A DNA stretch of 64,000 nt from Paulinella micropora (GCA_019918135.1 WBZZ01005990.1:80001-144000), one strand, 5' to 3'. Positions 52,157 to 63,028 are shown, counted from the first letter of the stretch. The notes: a model not told the origin generated them from the sequence alone. Translations and numbers: made by a program.

Positions 52157-53130
52157 CAAAGAAATTATTTTTCTTTATGCGTCTCAAACAAACTGGTTGA
52201 TTGCCCACGGCGTATCATGATTTGATCATGCATCATCAGTTATCAATATGAATATTAAAAAGACTCAGTGATATAACTTGGCATTCGATCGCAACATACG
52301 AGTGCGAAAGGTCGATCGACGATGATACTACACCGTATACGGGGATCGCTAGTGTATTGAGCGATGGTGTTCCCGGGTATGACCCTTTCCAAGTCCTGGG
52401 ATGATGTTCTCGAAAATGAAATGTTCTCTGAAACTTTCATTAAATCATTTTTTACGATAGATTATATACTGTCGTACCTGAGCACGGTCAATCTCTACTT
52501 GTGTCGGTATATCGCAGGGTCGGGTACATACACCTCGACTTCGGATATAGCTATTAGGACTGGCCCCCTAATACTATATCATAGGATATCCGCCTTATAC
52601 AAGGGTATGTCATTAAAAAAGACAATGTACTTACGATCTCCCTGTGAATAATAATAATAATAATGATAATGATAAGAAGAAGAAGGAGATCAAAGGGGGA
52701 ATCGTACTACAGCACCACGTTGCTTGTATTTTTTTTATTAATTGTACGTTTGTTCTTGACATACTGCCGAAAAAAAAAATTGAGGGGAAGGAGTTCAAAA
52801 TTTACAAGAAAGGCTAGAGAATCCGCTTTGACGTGTCGTATGAGGATATATTTATCGTCTTTTAGCGTCTATCCGTGGGTCGATGCGCTGTGTGGCATGA
52901 CTCCATAGCGCATACTATTTGCAGAAAGAAATCAGAAGGTGTATGACGAAAATGCTATTTCCGTCATAAAATCGGGAGGGGGTACTGTAGGCATCACCCC
53001 CCGGATAGCCGGTAAAAAGTACCTTTTCCTGGTGACAGGTGCACCAGTTTGTTTTTCAGTATTATTTGTCCGGATTGGACCTGATGCCATTTTATTCCTA
53101 GTCTGTTGCCGTTTTCCTTTTTGGCTTCAC
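52157..53130 (+). other. element C 3' untranslated region
   Basis: About 970 bp without a gene, matched by 61662-62560 in the second copy. No purine-rich tract precedes the LTR; the last 30 bases are pyrimidine-rich. Confidence 0.65.
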
Positions 53131-53223
53131 TGAGCTAATATAACGAGACATCATTCTCATCTTTTGAGGACTGTGTTTGGTTGTATTACCGACTTTTTAC
53201 GAGCTATCGTCGGGGGCATTACA
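53131..53223 (+). repeat. 3' LTR of element C (93 bp)
   Basis: One or two differences from 41698-41790. The gag of the minus-strand element resumes directly after it. Confidence 0.75.
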
Positions 53224-53430
53224 GCAGGGTCGTAGGGGAATTTAGCAACTGCTGTGTCTGGTTCCTGTAGCGTTGAGGCAACCATATCTCCCATTTCTGC
53301 ACTATCACCGTAAGTAAAGGATTGGAATTGGAACCTCCATTCCTGGTAAAGTCGTTCGCTAGGTTTGAGCGTGGGTACGCTCGCGAGGTTGAGAAGTTTG
53401 GGGGTCTGGGATTTACTCATGAAGTAGTTA
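53224..53430 (-). pseudogene. N-terminal part of the CCCH-finger Gag, displaced by element C
   Basis: Minus-strand ATG at 53428-53430 opens about 66 codons (MSKSQTPKLLNLASV...), ending in FPYDPA right at the LTR of element C. Direction, position and composition fit the missing start of the gag at 40320-41697. The phase across the junction is off by one base, so a small loss or gain occurred. Confidence 0.6.
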
Positions 53431-53527
53431 GCAGTCAAGGCTGCATAACCGAAAAAATCTGTAACAGATCTGACTAAAACTTTAAGTCCGAACTTCAAGT
53501 CGGAATACTAGTTGCGGTGCAGAGGCG

Positions 53528-53912
53528 TGTCACGGAGATGAATCCGATAACAATGTTAACATATTAATCAATTGACGGACTATTCCCCTGAATAGGAATC
53601 CCGGCAGATTAATTACCGGTATGAGTATTTAAATCCTACAGTACTTCCCACCTATTCGAACGGAACTTTACTGAGAATATAATCAAGATGCACTTTACGC
53701 TATCGATATGACACGTCAGTATTAATATATTATGGTTGAAGCAATGGTTGACTGTTAACTGAGATTCTAGAAATAATTCCTACGTCATAGATTATCCATA
53801 ATTGACAAAATGTTAATCGTAATTAATAAAAGGTAAATATAGTCGGACCATTCTGATATGAGAAATATATGTAAAAACGTTAATATCAAATTACACAATG
53901 AAAGCAGATGCA
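53528..53912 (+). repeat. left terminal direct repeat of element D
   Basis: About 6% different from 58303-58685. Contains ATG 53858, which starts the first open frame of the element and reads out of the repeat. Confidence 0.8.
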
Positions 53913-54400
53913 ACGTGTACCGACGTGTAGACCCCAGGGCAGAACGACCCGTCGACCGCTCCATCCCGTCTCCACCGCAGGACATTCCGTTCTTTCTGCC
54001 CACTGTACCCCGCCCCACTAGCATCCCAGAAACACCCCACGCGTACCCGCAGTGGATGCGAGGCCCTCCTATTACTCTACGCGCACCCAACGACCCAGAG
54101 GTTGTCTCGCCCGTGTCGTTCTCCGGACCGCAAACTGTTACCCAAGCAGCGAGCCCCAACAAGTCCACGAGAACTTTCTGGTATGAGCTCTACCATGGGC
54201 TCATCGAAAACGCCGAGGAACCCGAAACCCTAAAGGCAGTAGTGAAATTCAAGACACGATCCCACCTACTGGCCCAGGCACTTGACAGCGACGGATTCTC
54301 TGATACGACTTTGCGGAGAAATCCCTCCGCCCGGTACACGTCACCGCCTTACCCAAAACCATGTGGGACCTCCTTCGTTTCAAAACAAGAGTACCGGTAA
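53858..54400 (+). pseudogene. element D first open frame, N-terminal part of AlkB-like protein
   Basis: Starts inside the repeat. A Pro/Arg-rich N-terminus, then from about 54175 a folded-looking segment (FWYELYHGLIENAEEPE...). Coding seems to shift to another frame near 54310, where the AlkB-like core begins. Later residues of this frame are probably not the original product. Confidence 0.5.
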
Positions 54401-54780
54401 CGGGGGCACTAATCACTATCTATGATAATAACTCTGAGACCGACACGGTTCTGAGCTTCCGAGACGATGAACGATATATGACACACGACGAGGTAGTCAA
54501 TCTAAGCTTCGGACCATCAGACACCAAACTGAGCATCATACCCTACGGCCAATGGGCTCGCACACCATCGGACGGACAGACTCTCACTCAACCGGCACGT
54601 TCCACATCTTCAACCGATACCAACTCCACAAGGTGGTCATGCCCCCCAACAAACCAGGGATTACCACCCGTCGCATCAGCGTTTCCTTCAGAGTATTTAC
54701 CACCTGGCCGGAGGTACCTCCACCTCTCCGTTCCACGGTCGCACACAATGCGAACCTACAACATTCACTTGTAACTTGGG
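54310..54780 (+). pseudogene. AlkB-like 2-oxoglutarate/Fe(II) dioxygenase core
   Basis: Spread over two frames (54361-54560 and 54552-54780). The first has a beta-strand and then RDDERYM at 54460-54480, aligned with the AlkB HxD metal motif but with Arg for His. A VVNLSFG strand follows. The second frame has His at 54627 in LHKVVMP and RISVSFR at 54672-54692. Spacing is close to E. coli AlkB: 56 residues from HxD to His, and R-x5-R at the end. AlkB enzymes remove methyl groups from nucleic acid bases by oxidation. The frameshift and lost His suggest this copy is dead. Confidence 0.65.
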
Positions 54781-54843
54781 AACGAGAGGGAGGCGATAAC
54801 AACCCCCGACCCGACATAACACAACAAGGACCGCGGCCGTTCC

Positions 54844-55254
54844 TTGCTTCTATCTTTAACCACATTGAAGATAGTCCCTCAATGCCTGGGTCTGCATACA
54901 CCTGCTAACGTCCGGGTCCTGACAGTCACGCAGACAGATACCATAGAAGAGGGTAAGGTCCTTACACCCCCATGGCACCCTCGAACCATCGCACTAATCC
55001 GCAGTGACGCAGAGGTCAAAGAGGCCCTCTCCGCGAACGCACTCATGCACGCCCGTGGGCTGTACAGCACTACCATCTTCCAAGAAGTAGTCAAGGGGAC
55101 ACGCTTCAAGAAGTCCTCCCGACACCACTTCTGCGTCCTCCTTTACCGTCCACAGGTCCCCATCTATGAAGACCTCAGTACTAGCGAACACATGTACACC
55201 CCCCCCCCCCCCGATTCGAAGTTCGCGGCCCCAACGACCATACTCCTCAACTAA
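54844..55254 (+). CDS. element D open frame, unrecognised
   Basis: 136 residues in phase after a frameshift. The middle has an ordinary globular look (TIALIRSDAEVKEALSAN, then RHHFCVLLYRP). Near the end a 14-base C run (55199-55212) codes prolines. Probably the continuation of the AlkB-like protein or a separate domain. Family unknown. Confidence 0.45.
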   Translation: MLLSLTTLKIVPQCLGLHTPANVRVLTVTQTDTIEEGKVLTPPWHPRTIALIRSDAEVKEALSANALMHARGLYSTTIFQEVVKGTRFKKSSRHHFCVLLYRPQVPIYEDLSTSEHMYTPPPPDSKFAAPTTILLN

Positions 55255-57430
55255 ACAAAAATCTACCAACAGGTCCTATCCCGCCAAAAGGAGGCTCACC
55301 ACTGGGGACCAGCCTCCAGGTCTCCAGCGCAGAAAGCCGGCAACTTACGTCTCTTCTATAAAATCCAGGTCCAGGAAGCCGAACCGGGAACATTCTCCAG
55401 ATATCGGGTGGAACCTGTCAAGACAGCACGACTGGGATGGTACATCCTCCTCGACCCTCAATGGACCCATGGCCTCGCTGGTGTCCACCATGGAAAGGAA
55501 AATTTTGGGAGGCAGCATCAGCCAGGTCCCATCGGACTACCGGCGAATAGCAGTCCAGCGCCGGACCCCCGAACGACACCCCCGGGGATATGACTACCAA
55601 ATGGACTTCCAATGGATCCACCAGGGACTATGGCGGTTCGGCATGATCATCCGCATCGAACATTACCCGGATTACACAGCCGACGACCCCACCGACGAGC
55701 ACCCGACATACTGGGTTACCTTCTACTCAAGGAAAGGGGCCGTACGATGCAGTCAAGCAGACGACATTTCCGACGTAGCGGTCGAAAATGGCCGACTCGT
55801 CGTCTGCGGGGAAACCAAACCGTTCACCCAACCCCCTCGACGGCCAGGGACTGACCCCGAGCAAAGTCGGGCCCCGACGCCCCACCAGAATGCACTACCG
55901 GCCACAGGGACTGGCCCTACACCAACAGGGGACTCCTCCAGCCAAACACCGTCGGGTGAACCAACACGAGTCCCTAAGTCAGTCCCACCCCATCCGGAAA
56001 CGGGACCAGTTGCCAATGGGACGACCGAACCCCCAACCTCCCCTCCACCCAAGACATCCCCTCCCTCTCCCACCCCCCAGAGTATACCCCCCGAACCGAC
56101 CGGGCCGCCGACCCCCCACACCCCAGAGAGCAGCGCCCACAAGGACAACTTGGAGGAGCGAACGCAACCTACCTCACCACTGCCCGACTTCCCCAGTGAT
56201 CCCGATGAACTGGACTACGACAACATGTACGACGATGAGGCCAATGCCACTTTGCAAGCAGAAGCGGAACAACGACAGAAGATCAAAGCAAGTCAGCTCA
56301 AAGCCAGCCAGCTCCTCACAGCCCCCACCCCAGTGATACCCACGCACCAACCAGCACAAAGTACCGCTACCATCTCTCCTGGGACGACCACCCAAGCTCC
56401 CCCCCTGCCCATACGACCAGCCCCACCGGTAGACCAGGGAGAGGAAGAGCACCCCTGTCACACTGCGAATACCGGGGCCCGTATGGCCATGCCCAGCCAC
56501 TCTACGCGCACCCCGGAACCCCAAACGGGACAAGGGGACACCCACTCCCCCACCCCAGACACTAACTCCCATCCAGAGGTAGCTCCCATCCGACGAACTC
56601 CTATCCGCCTGACACGACCACTGGCCAAACCGGACACCCGAGACACCAGCGGAACGCAGCATGAATCCAAACACACACCAAGTGCATGCGCCCCTCCCCC
56701 TCGCCACACTCCCCGCTCCACCCGAACATATACTCCTACACCAGAGCTCGAGAGTAGGATTCCAGCTTTTCTCAAACGCCTGGCTCTGACCGACCGCGGG
56801 CAGACCGAACAATGCCTGCTCAACAGCCCCATCCTCTCCTCCCTGACCCCTCGGGATATCCACCGACAAGTCACAAGATTCCGGAGGCAAGACCTCCAGT
56901 ACCACCACGTACTGACCCCTCTCCTCCTCACTGAGCCACATCAGCACTGGACCCTGCTCCTCTTGACCACGATCCTCACACGTGAGGTCCACGGCACTGC
57001 CTTTGGTTCAATACCTAACATCGGAGTCCAAGCAGACACTGGAAACCCCCTAGTACTATGGCTCCACCAGGATACGCACCCTCCTGTAGACCCCAGCCTC
57101 CCTGTTCGCCAGGACATCACCGACTGGATCTCCGCTCTTCGGTCGATAGCAATCATCAGCACACCGACTGAACCCGGAGTACTGGCAATTCCAAAAACAT
57201 CTGATGCGACGAATACCGAGGAGACTATCGAATGGCATATCAGCACATTCCTGGCCTCCCCCTCAGCCTACCAAACCAGGTTGCAACCCCCTGGAAGCGC
57301 CGAACCCAACCCACCACTTCATCCTTTCTCACAAAATAGCAGGGACCGCAAGTCTCACCCCGCGCGCCAACCCACACTTGGCCTAAATTCCGGAGATACC
57401 GTCCCACCGCGCGCCAACGGCTGCCCTTAG
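55166..57430 (+). CDS. element D 754-residue proline-rich protein
   Basis: The longest uninterrupted frame in D. Residues about 130-220 look like a small beta-rich module (GLWRFGMIIRIEHYP..., YWVTFYSRKGAVRC, DDISDVAVENGRLVV), Tudor/SH3-like by eye. Residues 225-525 are a Pro/Thr/Ser-rich linker. Residues 525-715 are a mixed globular region with helices. In the first 100 residues another frame (about 55261-55590) looks more protein-like, so a shift there is possible. No catalytic motif recognised. Confidence 0.5.
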   Translation: MKTSVLANTCTPPPPPIRSSRPQRPYSSTKQKSTNRSYPAKRRLTTGDQPPGLQRRKPATYVSSIKSRSRKPNREHSPDIGWNLSRQHDWDGTSSSTLNGPMASLVSTMERKILGGSISQVPSDYRRIAVQRRTPERHPRGYDYQMDFQWIHQGLWRFGMIIRIEHYPDYTADDPTDEHPTYWVTFYSRKGAVRCSQADDISDVAVENGRLVVCGETKPFTQPPRRPGTDPEQSRAPTPHQNALPATGTGPTPTGDSSSQTPSGEPTRVPKSVPPHPETGPVANGTTEPPTSPPPKTSPPSPTPQSIPPEPTGPPTPHTPESSAHKDNLEERTQPTSPLPDFPSDPDELDYDNMYDDEANATLQAEAEQRQKIKASQLKASQLLTAPTPVIPTHQPAQSTATISPGTTTQAPPLPIRPAPPVDQGEEEHPCHTANTGARMAMPSHSTRTPEPQTGQGDTHSPTPDTNSHPEVAPIRRTPIRLTRPLAKPDTRDTSGTQHESKHTPSACAPPPRHTPRSTRTYTPTPELESRIPAFLKRLALTDRGQTEQCLLNSPILSSLTPRDIHRQVTRFRRQDLQYHHVLTPLLLTEPHQHWTLLLLTTILTREVHGTAFGSIPNIGVQADTGNPLVLWLHQDTHPPVDPSLPVRQDITDWISALRSIAIISTPTEPGVLAIPKTSDATNTEETIEWHISTFLASPSAYQTRLQPPGSAEPNPPLHPFSQNSRDRKSHPARQPTLGLNSGDTVPPRANGCP

Positions 57431-57734
57431 GGACACAAAATCCTTCTTAGCTGACCCCACCCCGATCTCTCCCGCCAAACCTCCGTCCTCGAGCGCGAGC
57501 AGCGCTAGTTCATCCTCGGCTAAGAAAGGGACGTGATAGCAAAGAAAGAAGGCAGACGGTAGCTGGAGTGATCCGCCAACGGACATCTGCCCATGCCACC
57601 AGCACACAAACTAGCGACGACAAGGATACCCTCCCATCGCCGCCACCGAAGAGACGGATGATTCGACGGGCATCCGCCCTGACCCCACCCCCCCCCCCCC
57701 CCCCCCGCTCACCCCATCCTCACCTTTCCTCACC

Positions 57735-58316
57735 ATGCCACCCCCCCAAAAGGTATCCGCTTCCGCACCCCTCGTAGTCCCTGCCAAACAGGCAGCACCC
57801 CCCCCCCCCCTCTCGCAAGCAGACCCTACCCCGCCGCCATTCCCCCTCCAGCAACTCCTAGGGACTTTTACCATCCCACAACTACTTCACCCCATGATCC
57901 AACTCTCCTACGAACAGGTATTCCAGATCCGTACTTTGGCAATACAATCTGCCAAAGCGCGGACTCTTGGTACTCTAACCTGGGAGGCGGATCTCTGGGC
58001 TAGCCACCACGACTGGAAATCCCTCCTCGAGTTACCGGCCCACCTCCCCAATACCCAACCTTCCTCATTACCACCGAGTCCCCTACAACTTGCAGCCAAA
58101 TGCGTCTGGCTGGCACTCACCACCCCCTCCATCGCTACAGGTACCCAGAAAATGGCCCCGGCCCCACTCCCCCCACATTCCCATCTCTCCACAACCTCCG
58201 CAACCACCCCGCGACCCCCGAGCGGTATTCCAAATCCTCCCCACAGGAGCGGTAGCCTTATTATTACACAGACTCCCACGGAACCTCCGGACCAAATACG
58301 CGTGTCATGGAGATGA
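57735..58316 (+). CDS. element D last open frame
   Basis: 193 residues: Pro-rich start through a 13-base C run, a helical central segment (QVFQIRTLAIQSAKARTLG...), and a Pro/Ser/Thr-rich end that runs into the right repeat. Not recognised. It may be the end of the 754-residue protein after a frameshift at 57430. Confidence 0.4.
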   Translation: MPPPQKVSASAPLVVPAKQAAPPPPLSQADPTPPPFPLQQLLGTFTIPQLLHPMIQLSYEQVFQIRTLAIQSAKARTLGTLTWEADLWASHHDWKSLLELPAHLPNTQPSSLPPSPLQLAAKCVWLALTTPSIATGTQKMAPAPLPPHSHLSTTSATTPRPPSGIPNPPHRSGSLIITQTPTEPPDQIRVSWR

Positions 58317-58685
58317 ATCCGGTAACACTGTTAACATATTAATCAATTGACGGACTGTTCCCCTGAATAGGAATCCCGGCAGATTGATTACCGGTATGAG
58401 TATTTAAATCGTACGGTACTTCCCACCTATTCGAACGGAACTTTACTGAGAATATAATTAAGATGCACTTTACGCTATCGATGTGACACGTCAGTATTAA
58501 TAGATTATGGTTGAAGCAATGGTTGACTGTTAACTGAGATTCTAGAAAATAATTCCTACGTCAGTGATTATTCATAAATGATAAATGGTAATCGTAATTA
58601 ATAAAGGTAAATACAGTCGGACCATTCTGATATGAGAAATATAGGTAAAAACGTTCATATCAAATTACAAATAAATGCAGATGCA
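58303..58685 (+). repeat. right terminal direct repeat of element D
   Basis: Partner of 53528-53912. Confidence 0.8.
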
Positions 58686-59126
58686 ACGATAGAGAGAAAA
58701 TGAGGGGTGCGAGGGACAAAGAGAAAATGGGAGCAGGGACTTAGAGTATTACTGTCCTGGTGTCGTCCCTGATTCTTTTTCCATTTCTTCCACTTCCTGC
58801 CCCTCCTCTGTTGGGGAATGAGGGGCAAAAGGCCCTGATTCTCTGGTTCCGCCCCTGCAGTTTCTTGCTTTCTCTGCTGCTGGGGTACAAGGGCCCTCTT
58901 TTGTGTCGGAGGACTACAGTGCAGAGAGAGAGAGAGAGAGTCAGAGAGAGAGAGAGAGAGGGTATAGGGGTATGGGGTATAGGGGTATGAGGGGTATGAG
59001 GCATGAAGGGGCATGACAGGGGTATGAGACAGGGGTATGGGACAGGGGTATGGGACAGGGGTATGGGACAGGGGTATGGGACAGGGGTATTTTATTATTA
59101 TCAGTATTATTATTATTATTATTATT
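58686..59126. repeat. low-complexity stretch with GA run and 13-bp minisatellite
   Basis: (GA)n at 58923-58960, GGGGTAT-type units at 58960-59010, then six units of GACAGGGGTATGG at 59015-59090, and (ATT)n at 59091-59126 where the SINE starts. No gene. Confidence 0.8.
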
Positions 59127-59380
59127 GACACCGTGATAGCCCAGTGGTCAAGTTCTACCATTTGGGCCCTGTCGCCAGTTTGATTCCCGTCGGTGCCACC
59201 AGTATTTTCATTGAACATACCGGTCCGTCTGGAAGTGTTGGAACTGCCCTTGCGGGGATGTCATTAGAGCCTATCGTCAATTCTTCGTACTCCCCTCACG
59301 GGTGAGACGATGGAGGCGCATGTGCAGATTAGCATCAGCCATTGACAGAGAAGCACTATTATTATTATTATTACTATTAT

Positions 59381-59419
<39 letters not shown>

Positions 59420-59420
59420 C
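59127..59420 (+). mobile_element. tRNA-derived SINE, copy 3 (full length)
   Basis: Same head, ACCA junction and body as copy 2 but without its internal duplication. The tail changes from ATT to ACT units and is preceded by an ATT run. Confidence 0.82.
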
Positions 59421-59887
59421 TGATAACTGGCTTCGCATGGTTACCTGATAACTGGCTATGCCTCAACCTTGCCTGGCAATGCGTTCCATAAGCAGAAACG
59501 CGTACAGCTGTCCACTTTCCGCTGCTTTAACACCAGCTCTGTACGATTTCAGGAAAAACCCTTGCGAGAGCAAAGTTCCAAGAGTATCCCTGTGGTCGTG
59601 GGACATGCTGTTTGATTTACAGCTATCAGTATTAACCATACATACTTTACCCGTTCGTCCTTGATTATTTTCAACAGGATTTTATGCTCATGGGCTGGTT
59701 TCCAACCTTTCCAGAACAAGAACACTGTTATGTTTTTGTTCCACTTCAACGCACGTGGTATTAAATCAACGCCAGGGGCTTGAGCATCTACACCCCATCA
59801 AATAGCAGGCAACTCCTTAGACCACACAACGCGGTTGATAGACGCATTGTAGGAACTTATAGAGCAGAAACAGCTATTATCCAATTG
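59421..59887. other. intergenic stretch
   Basis: Nothing recognised. Starts with a 16-bp tandem (CTGATAACTGGCT at 59421 and 59444). Confidence 0.5.
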
Positions 59888-59921
59888 TGCCCTGATCGGC
59901 GAATTTCCTCTTCATGCGGGG

Positions 59922-60263
59922 ATGTTTGAGTTCATACACATTGACCATGTGGGACCTTTCCCAGAATCGAAGGAAGGTTACAAATACCTCCTTACGGCTA
60001 TTGACAGAGCCACCAATTATGTGTGGATCATCCCTGTCAAAGGCGTTACCGGCAAGACGACGGCCGAAGCGCTGATCGATAGGATCATCTCACAGATCGG
60101 AGTCCCAAGAAAGATATGTTCTGATCGAGGCTCGGACTTTAATAACGAGGTCATCGACAAACCATCTAAGTATTACGGGATGAAATGGCAATATGTTACT
60201 GCCTATAACCCGCGAGCAAATGGGAAAATCAAGCGGGTACACAGACCCTCAAAGCCTCACTAA
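59922..60263 (+). pseudogene. element C copy 2 integrase core
   Basis: Starts at the core after the zinc finger. Both Asp of the catalytic triad are kept, but the Glu in NGKIERVHR is Lys here (60229-60231), so the copy cannot be catalytic. Stops at the same place as copy 1. Confidence 0.8.
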
Positions 60264-61661
60264 AGATGTATTGCACGAAGAAGGAGAATCAAAGAGCATG
60301 GTCGAGGCAGCACCATCATTTGCGTTTGCAATGAACTGTCTACCCTCTACGGCGTTAGGACGCTCGAAGAGTTCAGTCTCGCCATATCAGCTGGTATATG
60401 GGCGTGAGCCTGATATCCCGACTTCGCTCCTTAACCCAAAAGACACTTGGGCGGATGCGGATGAGTTGTTTGGGATGAGACTTAGAGCAAGATGGAGGCG
60501 GAGCAAATAGTCAGGGCGCACAGAGAGGCGGAGCGCCGAAAGACTGATGCTGAAGGGGTGCGACAAACACACTTAAATCAGATCAAATTCCAGGTCGGGG
60601 ATATTGTATTGTACCATCCTCAGGTCCCGAAGGGAGTCAGCTCTAAGCTGTTCACTCAATGGAAAGGACCTTATCAAATCATGGAACAGACGGGACCTCT
60701 GAACTACAAGATCAGGGGTAGAGCCTCGGAAAGATGCAAATTGTGCATGTACGAAGGCTGATTAAGTATGATCCCTTCTTACTGGAAGATGAATCCGTTG
60801 AGGAGGCGTAAAACGGATGAAGGATGATTTCAAAGAGGTGCCGCCCATCCACAAGGAGGCTGGCATAGACCAAGAAGATGCTTATCGGGCACCGATAGCT
60901 GAGAAGGAGGAGAGTGAAGTTGACAGTAAGGAGAAGACTGACCGGATAAGCGCGGCGGGGACTGAGTCTAAATCTCCACGAGATCACGGCGGAAAGAAGG
61001 AGAAGATCACGGAGGCGTAGCTAAGGAGAGCGCGGAACGATCTTATAAACGACCAACCGAGGAAGGCGATGAGGTCGATGCGCTCAAGGGACGCCACCAG
61101 GAGTACCAGAGGACGGACACTGACCCAAACGCGGGCAACGTCGAGATCGTCCATGAACGATGGAAGGAAGGCGACGCGATAGCATTGCAACCATCGCATG
61201 GGTGAAAGACGCTTTTTATCTGATGAGACCAGCGGAACAACATGTTGCCGATGACACTCTCTCAGACCTGTACTTGATGCGGGTCGTGGCAGTCCCACGA
61301 AAAACGCGTGTCACACGGACACTCAAAGTATCATCAGCTGCAAAAATAATGCAAGCAATACTCCAGTTCTGGATAAGTATGGACCCGGTCGAGGATCCAA
61401 AGGCAAGACATTATGCCAGTATATAAAGACGCAAAATGTCTCGAGACATGGGATGATACAATTACCCCTAGAGACAAGGACTACACTGCGTGGACCATTC
61501 AGACACTGCCAAGGGGAGTGCTTGACATCCCTTTTGATTTATCGTTGGGCGCAATCCCTAACAAGATCTGGGACATTCTTGAACAGTCAAAGTTCGATTT
61601 GACTTTTGTTGGTGGCCCTCCACCAGGCAAAGAAATCCGCGCCAGAAGACGAAGGCAGTAA
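60264..61661 (+). pseudogene. element C copy 2 integrase C-terminus and extension
   Basis: The GPY/F module and long extension of copy 1, split over several frames by indels. The last frame (61413-61661) ends in the same RARRRRQ tail, which confirms the reading frame and end of the extension in copy 1. Confidence 0.75.
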
Positions 61662-62560
61662 CAAAGAAACTATTTTTTAAGCGTCACTAATAAACTGATT
61701 GATTGCCTACAGCGCATCATGATTTGATCATGTATCATCAGTTATCGATATGAATATTAAAACGACTCAGTGATATAACTTGGCATTCGATCTCAACGTA
61801 CGAGTGCGAAGCGTAGATCGACATCGATACTACACCGTAGACAGGGATCGCTAGTGTAATGGGCGATGGTGTTCCTGGGTATGACCCTTTGCAAGTACCC
61901 CTAGGATGATGTTCTCAAAAATGAAATGTTCTCTGGTAACATTAAATCATTTTTTTACGATATATTATATACTTTCATACCTGTGCAAGGTCAATCTCTA
62001 CTTGTGTCAGTATATCGCAGGGTTGGGCACTTACACCCCGACTTCGAATATAGCTATTAGGACTGGCCCCCTAGTACTATATTATAGGATATCCGCTTTA
62101 AATTTGGACAAGGGTATGTTATTAAAAGACAATGTATTTACGATCTCAGTAAATCAATGTGGAATACAGCACCACGCGGCTTGTATTTTTTTTTAATGGT
62201 AATACATTTGTTCTTGACATACTGCCGATTAAAAGAAGTTGAAGGGAAGGAGTTCACATTATAAGAATGGCTAGAGACTCAGCTGTGACGTGCCGTATGG
62301 GGATGTATATATCGCATTTCAGCATCTATCCGTGGGTCGATGCGCTGTGTGGCATGACTGCATGGATGTACAAGTTGCAGAAAGAAATCAGACGCTATAT
62401 GACAAAAATAATATTTCTGTCATAAAATCAGGAGAGGGTACTGTAGGCATCACCCCCCGGATAGCCGGTAAAAAGTGCCCTTTTCCCAGTATCGTTCTTC
62501 CGGATTGGACCTAATGCCATTTTATTCCTGGTCTGTTGCCGCTTTCTTTTTCAGCTTCAC
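61662..62560 (+). other. element C copy 2 3' untranslated region
   Basis: Matches 52157-53130 with several indels. No gene. Confidence 0.7.
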
Positions 62561-62654
62561 TGAGCTAATACAACGAGACATCATTCTCATCTTTGAGGAC
62601 TGTGTTTGGTTGTATTACCGACTTTTTCTACGAGCTATCGTTGAGGGCATTACA
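62561..62654 (+). repeat. 3' LTR of element C copy 2
   Basis: Same TGAGC...TTACA boundaries as the other two copies, with a few substitutions and indels. Confidence 0.75.
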
Positions 62655-62785
62655 GGCCGACGGCGATGGAGAGACAATCGCATGCGACAAGCAGGATTAC
62701 TATAGACCGACACTGACTAGGTCGGGGGGACCGTGCCGATGAATGACTAGGTAACAGTCACGGTTGTACAGCGGTTTTCAGCTGG

Positions 62786-62970
62786 TTTCGAGTAATATAA
62801 TGGTAACGGGTCACGGTAATAGTAACGGCATTACTCAGAGTCGGGGGAGTGGCACTGTCAGTACTGATTTTCGAGTAATATGAGGCGGTTAACTTGTGAC
62901 AGGTAACGGCCGCTGCATTACTCAGAGTCGGGGCAGTGGCAAGTATTTGAAAGTTCGAGTAATATGGGGT
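62786..62970 (+). repeat. two and a half tandem units of about 80 bp
   Basis: Units start TTCGAGTAATAT at about 62787, 62870 and 62955, and contain GCATTACTCAGAGTCGGGG followed by AGTGGCA. No gene. Confidence 0.8.
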
Positions 62971-63028
62971 AACAGGTATTAATAACTGTGATATTGTACT
63001 CCGACTGGCAGAGGCGGGGGTTGGCGAG

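Larger units (their letters stand above)
41698..53223 (+). mobile_element. element C: Ty3/gypsy-type LTR retrotransposon
   Basis: Pol order is protease, RT, RNase H, integrase, the Ty3/gypsy order. The flanking direct repeats are only 93 bp (TGAGC...TTACA). It interrupts a minus-strand gag whose two parts lie on either side. No clear target duplication: the flanks are CAAGC and GCAGG. A second truncated copy lies at 59888-62654. Frameshifts and a lost RT aspartate indicate it is inactive. Confidence 0.82.
53528..58685 (+). mobile_element. element D: LTR-flanked element without RT, with AlkB-like gene
   Basis: Two direct repeats of about 385 bp (TGTCA(C/T)GG...GATGCA) bound 4.4 kb of plus-strand coding sequence with a strong C-rich codon choice. 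No reverse transcriptase, integrase or zinc knuckle was found. No target duplication could be set, since similarity runs 2-3 bases beyond TG...CA on each side. It could be a non-autonomous LTR element, or another kind of element with terminal direct repeats. Confidence 0.65.
59888..62654 (+). mobile_element. second copy of element C, 5' truncated
   Basis: Collinear with 50396-53223 at roughly 95% identity. Begins inside integrase with no RT, RNase H or 5' LTR and ends with the 93-bp LTR (62561-62654). Confidence 0.85.

Noticed and set aside
53131..53498. Minus-strand frame reading from the Gag N-terminus through the gypsy LTR as one protein
   Set aside because: The part in the LTR is the reverse of a sequence present at three LTR sites, so it is a chance extension.
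55753..56992. Long minus-strand Gly/Val/Trp-rich frames
   Set aside because: Antisense shadows of the proline-rich plus-strand frame of element D.
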